From contig NZ_VAWE01000001.1 in the NCBI RefSeq assembly GCF_005795905.1, positions 6,623,001 to 6,687,000 on the forward strand: a stretch of DNA of 64,000 nucleotides. Reading direction: 5' to 3'. Shown piece after piece: positions 57,808 through 64,000 of the stretch. The position numbers and the translations under genes are program-made. How positions within the stretch are numbered: the first letter of the stretch is position 1; each line of letters starts with the position of its first letter. Source of the DNA: Streptomyces marianii. Lineage in GTDB: Bacteria; Actinomycetota; Actinomycetes; Streptomycetales; Streptomycetaceae. Under the pieces are notes generated by a model, which saw only the letters and a list, made by a program, of their open reading frames with translations, had not been told where the DNA came from and did not search any database.

Positions 57808-58989
57808 CTAGAGCGACTGGGCGGCGGGCTTGACCATGCCGCGGACCGTACGGGACTTCACGAACTCGCCCATCGCCGTCATCTCCCACTCGCCCGAGTA
57901 CTGGCGGATGAGCTTCGCCATCATCACCCCGGTCTGCGGTTCGGCGCTGGTGAGGTCGAAGCGGACGAGCTCCTCGCCCGAGGCGGCGTCGATCAGCCGG
58001 CAGTACGCCTTGGCGACCTCGGTGAACTTCTGGCCCGAGAAGGAGTTCACCGTGAAGACCAGTCCCGTGGCGTCGGCGGGGAGCCTGCCCAGGTCCACGA
58101 CGATCACCTCGTCGTCGCCCGCGCCCTCCCCGGTCAGATTGTCGCCGGAGTGCTTGATCGCGCCGTTCAGGATCGACAGTTTGCCGAAGTAGCAACTGTC
58201 GAGGTGGTTGCGCTGCGGGCCGTACGCGATCACGGAGGCGTCCAGGTCGATGTCCCGGCCGCGGTAGGCGGGCTCCCAGCCGAGGCCCATCTTGACCTGG
58301 GAGAGCAGCGGACGGCCGCCCTTGACCAGGGAGACGGTCTGGTTCTTCTGGAGACTGACCCGGCCCTTGTCGAGGTTGATCTTGCCGGAGCCGGCCGGGG
58401 CCGCGGACGCGGCGGGTGCCGCGGGTGCCTGCGCCGGGGGTGCGGCCGCCGCCGGAGCGGGCGCCGGAGCGGGCGCGGCGGCCGGTTCCTCGTCGACGGA
58501 GACGCCGAAGTCGGTGGCGATGCCGGCCAGCCCGTTCGCGTACCCCTGGCCGACGGCACGGGCCTTCCACGCCCCGTTCCGCAGGTAGATCTCCACGACG
58601 ACCAGGGCGGTCTCCGCGCCCAGACGCGGTGGGGTGAAGGTCGCCAGCGCCGCGCCGCCGTCGGCGTCGCGGATCGTGGCGGTGGGCTCGATGCCCTGGA
58701 AGGTCTGCCCCGCGGCGTCCGGGCTGGCGGTGATGACGATCTTCTCGATTCCGGCCGGAACCGCCGTGGTGTCGACGACGATCGCGTCCGGCGCGGAGCC
58801 ACCGCCCGACCGGTACGTCACTCCGGGGCCCGAGGGCTGGTTGTAGAAGATGAAATCGTCGTCTGAGCGCACCTTGCCGTCGGCGGTGAGCAGCAGGCCC
58901 GATACGTCGAGCCGCACCGGAGCGGCGACGTCCACCGCCACGCGGGCGGCGGCCAGGGGGATGTTCGAGCCGGGGGTCATAGCTGTCAT
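57808..58989 (-). CDS. Double TerD-domain stress protein
   Basis: 393 aa. Two domains are separated by a Pro/Ala-rich linker (residues about 170-200). The first is a TerD-like unit with LDVSGLLLTADGKVRSDDDFIFYNQPSG and VVVEIYLRNGAWKARAVGQGYANGLAG. The second is a canonical TerD unit: RVSLQKNQTVSLVKG, LGWEPAYRGRDIDLDASVIAYG, HSGDNLTGEGAGDDEVIVVDLGRLP and VNSFSGQKFTEVAKAYCRLID. Acidic loops give Ca2+-binding sites typical for TerD, which affects tellurite resistance and, in Streptomyces, differentiation. Start ATG 58989; ATG 58980 is an alternative. An extracytoplasmic-function-type promoter motif lies just upstream. Confidence 0.93.
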   Translation of the reverse strand: MTAMTPGSNIPLAAARVAVDVAAPVRLDVSGLLLTADGKVRSDDDFIFYNQPSGPGVTYRSGGGSAPDAIVVDTTAVPAGIEKIVITASPDAAGQTFQGIEPTATIRDADGGAALATFTPPRLGAETALVVVEIYLRNGAWKARAVGQGYANGLAGIATDFGVSVDEEPAAAPAPAPAPAAAAPPAQAPAAPAASAAPAGSGKINLDKGRVSLQKNQTVSLVKGGRPLLSQVKMGLGWEPAYRGRDIDLDASVIAYGPQRNHLDSCYFGKLSILNGAIKHSGDNLTGEGAGDDEVIVVDLGRLPADATGLVFTVNSFSGQKFTEVAKAYCRLIDAASGEELVRFDLTSAEPQTGVMMAKLIRQYSGEWEMTAMGEFVKSRTVRGMVKPAAQSL

Positions 58990-58998
58990 GACTGGCGT

Positions 58999-59024
58999 AA
59001 CGAGCGAGGTCGCTTTGCCGTTCC
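58999..59024 (-). promoter_or_regulatory. ECF-sigma-like promoter of the double TerD gene
   Basis: On the reverse strand GGAAC (59024-59020) and GTT (59001-58999) are separated by 18 bases, resembling the GGAA(T/C)-N18-GTT class used by stress sigma factors such as SigR or SigE in Streptomyces. It would start the RNA within about ten bases of the coding start. Confidence 0.4.
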
Positions 59025-59295
59025 CTTACCTTCGGCCGAATCGGTACGGACGGTGCCCGGTCCTCAGGTTCCCCGGCCCGGGGCGGCCGGCGGGCGGCCC
59101 GCCCGGACCACGGAGCGACGCGGCGCCCGGCACCGGCCCGCGACGGCGCCGGGCAACGGTGGGTCCCGTTCGCCCCGGCGGTCCAGTCGGGTAACGCCGT
59201 GGCCAAGTAACGTGGCGAAAACCTGAAGGTCGCTCCCGGCGGGCACAATCCAGCCGTCCGACACGCGTGGAATCGTCACCCGCCGAGGAGAGCCC
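59025..59295. other. Upstream region of the NCS2 permease gene
   Basis: With 58990-59024 this makes a gap of 306 bp between divergent genes. No purine riboswitch or clean -35/-10 pair was found. The distal half is very GC-rich. A gaggag ribosome site precedes the permease ATG. Confidence 0.4.
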
Positions 59296-60717
59296 ATGCC
59301 GGAAACCCCAGCGAGAAACACCTTCGACCGCTACTTCCGCATCTCTGAACGGGGGTCGACCGTCGCCCGCGAAGTGCGGGGCGGCATCGCCACGTTCTTC
59401 ACGATGGCCTACATCCTCGTGCTCAACCCGATCATCCTCGGCAGCGCCCAGGACAAGTTCGGCAACCAGCTGTCCACTCCCCAGCTGGTCACCGTCACCG
59501 CCCTGGTGGCCGCCGTGATGACCGTGATCATGGGCGTCGGCGGCAACGTGCCGCTCGCCATCGCGGCCGGCCTCGGCCTGAACGCCCTCGTCGCCTACCA
59601 GATCGCGCCGCTGATGAGCTGGCCCGACGCGATGGGCCTGGTGGTGATCGAGGGCATCGTCATCTCCGTCCTCGTCGTCACCGGGCTGCGCGAGGCGATC
59701 ATGCACGCCATCCCGCAGGAGCTGAAGCAGGCCATCAGCGTCGGCATCGGGATGTTCATCGCCTTCGTCGGATTCATCGGCGCGGGCTTCGCGACCCGCA
59801 TCCCCGGCGAGGCGGGCACCGTGCCCGTCCAGCTCGGCGCCACGGGCCATCTGTCGGGCTGGCCGGTGCTCGTCTTCTGCCTCGGTGTGCTGCTGACCAT
59901 CTCCCTGGTGACCCGTAAGGTGCGCGGCGCGATCCTGCTGTCCATCGTCACGATGACCGTCGTCGCCATCGTCATCGACGCCGTCGCCGACGTCGCCCCG
60001 CCCGTCTGGGGGCTGACCGTGCCGTCCATCCCGGACGACCTGGTGGCCCTGCCGGACTTCGGACTCGTGGGCTCCTTCAGCCTCTTCGGAGCCTTCGAGC
60101 AGGTCAGTGCCGTCACCGTCGTCCTGCTGGTGTTCACCCTCGTTCTCAGCGACTTCTTCGACACCATGGGCACGGTCGTCGGGGTCTCCAACGAGGCCGG
60201 GCTGCTCGACGAGAAGGGCGACGTGCCCAACCTGGGGCGGATCCTGCTCATCGACGGCGCTGCCGCGACCGCGGGCGGTCTGGCCTCCGCCTCGTCCGCG
60301 ACGTCCTACGTCGAGTCCGCCGCCGGTGTCGGCGAGGGCGCCCGCACGGGCTTCGCCAACGTGGTCACGGGCGCGCTCTTCGGCCTGGCCCTGCTGCTCA
60401 CCCCGCTCGCCACGGTGGTGCCCGCCCAGGCGGCCGCACCCGCCCTGGTCGTGGTCGGCTTCCTGCTGATGACCCAGGTGCGGCACATCGACTGGCTGTC
60501 GTACGAGATCGCCATCCCCGCGTTCCTGACGATCGCCGTGATGCCGTTCACGTACTCCATCACCAACGGCATCGGCGCGGGCTTCATCGCCTACGTCGTC
60601 CTCAAGACGGTGCTGGGCAGGGCGCGGGAGGTGAACGCACTGCTGTGGGTCACGGCGGCGCTGTTCGTCGTGTACTTCGCGATCGACCCGATCGAGCAGC
60701 TGATCGGCCTCAGGTAG
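59296..60717 (+). CDS. NCS2-family purine permease (AzgA type)
   Basis: 473 aa. About 12-14 membrane helices. Family elements: ISERGSTVAREVRGGIATFFTMAYILVLNPIILG near 20, VPLAIAAGLGLNALVAYQIA near 85, FDTMGTVVGVSNEAGLLDEKGDVPNLGRILLIDGAAATAGGLASASSATSYVESAAGVGEGARTG near 285-350, where the Glu of TSYVESAAG is typical for AzgA/PbuG-type hypoxanthine-guanine-adenine permeases. It imports purines with protons. The stop lies eight bases within the opposite-strand membrane protein gene. Confidence 0.92.
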   Translation: MPETPARNTFDRYFRISERGSTVAREVRGGIATFFTMAYILVLNPIILGSAQDKFGNQLSTPQLVTVTALVAAVMTVIMGVGGNVPLAIAAGLGLNALVAYQIAPLMSWPDAMGLVVIEGIVISVLVVTGLREAIMHAIPQELKQAISVGIGMFIAFVGFIGAGFATRIPGEAGTVPVQLGATGHLSGWPVLVFCLGVLLTISLVTRKVRGAILLSIVTMTVVAIVIDAVADVAPPVWGLTVPSIPDDLVALPDFGLVGSFSLFGAFEQVSAVTVVLLVFTLVLSDFFDTMGTVVGVSNEAGLLDEKGDVPNLGRILLIDGAAATAGGLASASSATSYVESAAGVGEGARTGFANVVTGALFGLALLLTPLATVVPAQAAAPALVVVGFLLMTQVRHIDWLSYEIAIPAFLTIAVMPFTYSITNGIGAGFIAYVVLKTVLGRAREVNALLWVTAALFVVYFAIDPIEQLIGLR

Positions 60718-61138
60718 TGGCACGCCGTGCCTCGTGTCGGAGGGCCAGGCCCGTCGCCAGCGCGCCGAGGCCTTCCCAGAGGCCCACGCCGAGGAAGCCG
60801 GCCGGGGCTCGCCCGCCGATCACGGCCAGGGTGAAGACGGTGCAGGTCAGCAGGCGGAACGGGACCGTCCAGCGAAAGAAGGGGCGCCAGTCGGAGAGCG
60901 CGGCCAGGACGTAGTAAGCGCCCATGTTGAGCGCGGCCACCGAGGACGCGGTCAGAAAGACCACCGTGTGGTCCCCCTCCGTCCGTGCGGGGTCCGGCAC
61001 CGCCTCGAATCCCGTCAACGAGAGCAGTGCGTCCGGGGCGACGAGTCCCGTCACGCCCATGGCGGCGGCGAGAAGACCGAACACGGCCATGGTCCAGCCG
61101 GACAGGGAGCGGGGCAGTGGCTGCACGAAGTCCTCCAT
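60710..61138 (-). CDS. Four-helix membrane protein, unknown function
   Basis: 142 aa from ATG 61138 (MEDFVQPLPRSL). An in-frame ATG at 61174 would add 12 residues; neither has a clear ribosome site. Four hydrophobic helices are visible (TMAVFGLLAAAMGVTGLVA, VAALNMGAYYVLAAL, VPFRLLTCTVFTLAVIGG, LGVGLWEGLGALATGLAL). No conserved motif recognised. It is convergent with, and overlaps by eight bases, the purine permease gene. Confidence 0.7.
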   Translation of the reverse strand: MEDFVQPLPRSLSGWTMAVFGLLAAAMGVTGLVAPDALLSLTGFEAVPDPARTEGDHTVVFLTASSVAALNMGAYYVLAALSDWRPFFRWTVPFRLLTCTVFTLAVIGGRAPAGFLGVGLWEGLGALATGLALRHEARRATT

Positions 61139-61207
61139 GCGCAAGAGAAGTTGACGCGTGAACGACTCCTGCATACCGCGTGCCCCGTTCCCGGCCGCGC
61201 GCGGGGG

Positions 61208-62653
61208 CTACCTCAGCGCCGCCCGCATCATCTTCTCCGCCACCGGCGCGGCGAGCCCGTTGCCGCTCACCTCGGAGCGGGCCGCCCCGGAGTCCTCGAC
61301 GATCACCGCGACCGCCACCTGCTTTCCGTCGGCGGCCTTGGCGTACGAGGTGAACCAGGCGTACGGCGTCTTGCTGTTGTTCTCCCCGTGCTGGGCCGTT
61401 CCCGTCTTGCCGCCGACCTCGGTGCCGTCGATCCGGGCGTTGCTGCCCGTGCCGTCCTCGACGACCGTGACCATCGCGCTGCGCAGCTGCTCGGCCGTCT
61501 CCGAGGAGACGATGCGCTCGGTCTCGGAGTCCGGGTACTCCTGCAGCGTGGTCCCGTCCGCGTCCACGACCTTGGACACCATATGCGGCGACGCCATGAG
61601 ACCGTCGTTGGCCAGGGCGGCGGACACCAGGGCGATCTGCAGAGGAGTGGCTGTGACCTCGAACTGCCCGATGCCCGTCAACGCCGTCTGGGCATCGTCC
61701 ATGTCCGTCGGGTACACACTCTTCGCGGCGCGCACGGGGACGTCCTGCTCGGAGTCGTTGAAGCCGAACTTCTCCGCCATCGCGCGGACCTTCTCCTCGC
61801 CGAGCTGCGCCGCCATCTTCCCGAAGACGTTGTTGCACGAGTACCGCAGCGCGGTGCGGATCGTGGCGTTCTCGCACGGCGCGGACGCGTTCTCGTTGAC
61901 CAGTACCGTCCTGGTGTGCGGCAGCGTGTAGGGCTGGGGGCTGTCGGTCGGCTCGTCCACGGAGGCGTAAAGGCCGTCCTCCAGCGCGGCGGCGGCGACC
62001 ACGAGCTTGAAGGTCGAACCGGGCGGCAGCGGCTGCCGCAGGGCCCGGTTGACCATGGGCTGGTCCTCGTCCCCGGTGAGCCGCTGCCATGCCTCGCCGT
62101 CCGTGGTCCCGCTGATCTCCGACGGGTCGTACGACGGGGTGCTCACCACTCCGAGGATCCGTCCGGTCTCCGGGTCGACGGCGACCGCGGCGCCCTTCTT
62201 GTCGCCGAGCGCCTCGAAACCGGCCTTCTGCACCGCGGGATCGATGGTGGTGAGGACGTCCCCCGGCTGGGCCCGCTTGCCGGTGAGCGCGTCCAGGGGG
62301 TTCTTCAGCCGGTTGTCCGTGCCGTCGAGCACATCGCCGTAGATGCCTTCGAGCTGTGTGGTCCCGTACGCCTGCGAGCTGTAACCGGTGACGGGTGCGT
62401 ACAGGGCGCCGTCCGTGTGCGTGCGCCGGTACGCGAGATCGCCTCCCTCCGTCCGCTGCGAGCCGGTGACCGGGGAGCCGGCCACCACGATGTCGCCGAG
62501 CGGCTGCGCGTACCGCGCGATGGTGTTCCGCCGGTTGTGCTTGTCGTCCGCGAGGGCCTTGGCCTCGTAGCCCTGTACCCAGGTCGCCCGCAGCAGCAGG
62601 GCGAACACCAGGAGCAGGCTGAAGACCGCGGCACGCCTGATCGTCTTGTTCAT
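61208..62653 (-). CDS. Class B penicillin-binding protein (PbpA-like)
   Basis: 481 aa from the ATG at 62653. A single N-terminal membrane helix (AAVFSLLLVFALLLRATWV) anchors an extracellular transpeptidase. Active-site motifs are PPGSTFKL (Ser-x-x-Lys) near 213, RYSCNNVFGK (Ser-x-Asn) near 269 and GGKTGTAQH (Lys-Thr-Gly) near 415. It crosslinks peptidoglycan. PbpA-type enzymes in actinobacteria act in division or growth with RodA/FtsW partners, none of which is encoded nearby, so this is likely one of the several paralogues of Streptomyces. The ribosome site is weak. Confidence 0.93.
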   Translation of the reverse strand: MNKTIRRAAVFSLLLVFALLLRATWVQGYEAKALADDKHNRRNTIARYAQPLGDIVVAGSPVTGSQRTEGGDLAYRRTHTDGALYAPVTGYSSQAYGTTQLEGIYGDVLDGTDNRLKNPLDALTGKRAQPGDVLTTIDPAVQKAGFEALGDKKGAAVAVDPETGRILGVVSTPSYDPSEISGTTDGEAWQRLTGDEDQPMVNRALRQPLPPGSTFKLVVAAAALEDGLYASVDEPTDSPQPYTLPHTRTVLVNENASAPCENATIRTALRYSCNNVFGKMAAQLGEEKVRAMAEKFGFNDSEQDVPVRAAKSVYPTDMDDAQTALTGIGQFEVTATPLQIALVSAALANDGLMASPHMVSKVVDADGTTLQEYPDSETERIVSSETAEQLRSAMVTVVEDGTGSNARIDGTEVGGKTGTAQHGENNSKTPYAWFTSYAKAADGKQVAVAVIVEDSGAARSEVSGNGLAAPVAEKMMRAALR

Positions 62654-62889
62654 CCCGCAGGAGGACGAGCGGTACGGAGAGCTTCGTTCCGGATCGGCCG
62701 GTTTTCTCACCGGATCCTCATCCTCGGGAGGAGCCCCGACGCCTCCCCACGCGGGGGTCCGCCCGGCCCGCGGCGGCCACCTGCGGGGGGTCGGTCCGGT
62801 CCGCGGGGGATCGGCCCGGGCTCCGCCCGCCCGCCCGAGGGAGTCCCGCGACCAGGCGGGCGGCTGCCGGGAGACGGCGGGCGGCTGCC

Positions 62890-63459
62890 TCAGCCGTCGA
62901 GCCGCAGGAGCAGTTCCTCGGTTTCCTCGCCTCTGGCGTGGGCGAAGCCGCTGTCCCGCCCGGTCACCGTGAAACCGCACTTGACCAGTACCCGCAGGGA
63001 ACCTGCGTTGTCGGCGGCCACGCGGGCGTGCAGCGGCCGTTCCGGCACGATGAGCAGCAGCGCGCTCAGCGCGGCCGTGGCCACACCCCGCCCCCACAGG
63101 GCGCGGTCGATCCAGTACGTCACCTCGCGTTCGCCGGGCGGTCCGTACACGGCGGCGTGCCCCGCCACGGCGCCGTCGACGAGGACGGTGCGGTTGACGT
63201 CGTCCGTGCCCAGGACCCGCTCCCAGTGGGTGTCGAACCGGGCCCGGTCGCCCGGGTCCTCGGCCGTGAACGCGGCCATGCGCCCGGCCTCGGGGTCCTG
63301 CATCAGCGTGAAGAGGACGTCGAGGTCGGCGGGCCGTACCTCGCGGAGGACGACCTCCGTCCGAGCCTCGCGAAGAGGGCCTTCCGCAGCGGCGGGGTGG
63401 GGAGTGGCCTCTCCGGGCCGCTCTGACCTCAACGCGGTCCGCTGATCTGCGTCGTTCAT
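62890..63459 (-). CDS. GNAT family N-acetyltransferase
   Basis: 189 aa from the ATG at 63459 (MNDADQRTALRSE). The first 35 residues are a polar extension. The GNAT core follows: VVLREVRPADLDVLFTLMQDPEAGRMAAF, then VTYWIDRALWGRGVATAALSALL near 118 (acetyl-CoA-binding loop R/Q-x2-G-x-G-like), then HARVAADNAGSLRVLVKCGF near 145. It resembles RimJ/RimL-type acetyltransferases; substrate unknown. It lies upstream of the PBP gene on the same strand with a 236-bp gap. Confidence 0.9.
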   Translation of the reverse strand: MNDADQRTALRSERPGEATPHPAAAEGPLREARTEVVLREVRPADLDVLFTLMQDPEAGRMAAFTAEDPGDRARFDTHWERVLGTDDVNRTVLVDGAVAGHAAVYGPPGEREVTYWIDRALWGRGVATAALSALLLIVPERPLHARVAADNAGSLRVLVKCGFTVTGRDSGFAHARGEETEELLLRLDG

Positions 63460-63625
63460 CGGTACCTGTCTCTCTGCCGTGCTCGGCCTGTCGTGTGCGT
63501 GGTGATCGCGTGGCTGTGGCCAGGACGTTCCGCCGGTTTTCCGGCGGGTTGCGGTCTCGGGCTCCACACGGTGTGGTGCCCGAAGCACCAGGAGCCCGGC
63601 GACCGGGCCCGGCGCTGGGGAGCCA

Positions 63626-64000
63626 TCAGAGCCGCCGCGTGGCGAGCGTCAGCCGGTCCCGCGCGTCGAACAGCGCGTCCTTGATCATCTGCTCGTGCGC
63701 GGGGGTCAGCCGGGCCACCGGCACCGAACAGCTGATCGCGTCGCGGGCCGGGGTGCGGTAGGGGATGGCCACGCCGAAGCAGCGCAGGCCCAGCGTGTTC
63801 TCCTCCCGGTCCACGGCGTAGCCCTGCTCGCGGATCTGCCGCAGCTCGTCGATCAGCCGCTCGCGGTCGGTGACGGTGTGCTCGGTGAGCGCGGGCAGCG
63901 TCTCCGGGAGCATCTTCCGCACCTGTTCGTCGCTGTGGGTCGCCAGCAGCGCCTTGCCGAGCGAGGTGGAGTGCGCGGGCAGCCGGCGGCCGACGCGGGC
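63626..64000 (-). CDS. IclR family transcriptional regulator, C-terminal part
   Basis: Runs off the right edge; 124 residues of the effector-binding domain are present. The edge residues ARVGRRLPAHSTSLGKALLATHSDEQVRKM contain the H-S-T-x-x-G-K-A element of IclR, and LRQIREQGYAVDREENTLGLRCFGVAIPY followed by CSVPVARLTPAHE is the second signature. The helix-turn-helix lies outside the window. IclR proteins control carbon-source operons such as glycerol or glyoxylate metabolism. The target cannot be told here. Confidence 0.93.
   Translation of the reverse strand, partial: ARVGRRLPAHSTSLGKALLATHSDEQVRKMLPETLPALTEHTVTDRERLIDELRQIREQGYAVDREENTLGLRCFGVAIPYRTPARDAISCSVPVARLTPAHEQMIKDALFDARDRLTLATRRL

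Noticed and set aside
59025..59295. Purine riboswitch before the NCS2 permease
   Set aside because: Looked for the conserved purine aptamer core and loop pairs; none present.

Overview
The window is a stretch of core chromosome from a high-GC actinomycete, almost certainly a Streptomyces. The base composition is about 70% GC, codons end in G or C, and many genes start with GTG. It carries whiA, mycothiol-type and F420-era actinobacterial families, an RbpA paralogue, OpcA with Zwf, a SufR-led suf operon, paired TerD proteins, and the gene order uvrA / uvrC-rapZ-yvcK-whiA / gap-pgk-tpiA-secG / pgi / tkt-tal-zwf-opcA-pgl / ctaB-ctaA / suf / dapD, which from memory matches the conserved Streptomyces order. 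No prophage, insertion sequence, CRISPR array, rRNA or tRNA was seen.

Layout. 1-3.4 kb: a TerD protein fused to an FtsK-like C-terminal part, then TerC behind a yybP-ykoY-type manganese riboswitch, followed by the fossil of an S66 LD-carboxypeptidase cut off within a few bases of the terC stop. 3.9-5.3 kb: two reverse-strand enzymes (metallo-beta-lactamase fold, mycothiol-dependent isomerase family). 5.5-17.1 kb: DNA repair and development: uvrA, then a sugar kinase, a Tat-exported Rieske lipoprotein and an XRE-type regulator, then the translationally coupled uvrC-rapZ-yvcK-whiA run. 17.1-18.06 kb: a gene-free, repeat-rich gap with an exact 171-bp tandem duplication. 18.1-21 kb: a large secreted M14 carboxypeptidase. 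21.2-27 kb: lower glycolysis (gap, pgk, tpiA), secG, an RbpA-like RNA polymerase-binding protein, and pgi. 27-30 kb: two PH-domain membrane proteins and a secreted poly-gamma-glutamate hydrolase.

30-36.8 kb (reverse strand): the pentose phosphate operon tkt-tal-zwf-opcA-pgl, with stop/start overlaps from zwf onward. 37.1-42.5 kb: heme O synthase (ctaB), a small conserved protein, an amidohydrolase, heme A synthase (ctaA) and a two-gene ABC exporter. 42.8-49.5 kb: the sufR-sufB-sufD-Rieske-sufC-sufS-sufU-sufT operon for Fe-S cluster assembly, preceded by an iron-box-like palindrome and a CAAC-N6-GTTG SufR-type site over the start codon, and closed by a 16-bp terminator stem. 49.7-53.3 kb: a membrane protein, an SMR efflux/TetR pair with a palindrome touching the efflux start codon, dapD, and a 67-aa secreted peptide. 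53.8-64 kb: secreted nuclease, a hypothetical protein, a free-standing UvrD-tail-like (Tudor) protein, a double TerD protein, an NCS2 purine permease, a membrane protein, a penicillin-binding protein, a GNAT acetyltransferase and the C-terminal part of an IclR regulator that runs off the right edge.

Functionally the window combines central carbon flux (glycolysis plus NADPH supply), Fe-S and heme A supply for respiration, DNA excision repair, sporulation control and ter-type metal/stress proteins. The most informative regulatory DNA is the manganese riboswitch, in which the 3' strand of P1 can instead pair with the terC Shine-Dalgarno, and the stacked iron/SufR sites in front of the suf operon. 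Nothing in the window is convincingly a wholly new system. The best candidates for undescribed biology are the TerD-FtsK fusion, the stand-alone Tudor protein with its hypothetical neighbour, the small secreted peptide, and the 171-bp repeats.
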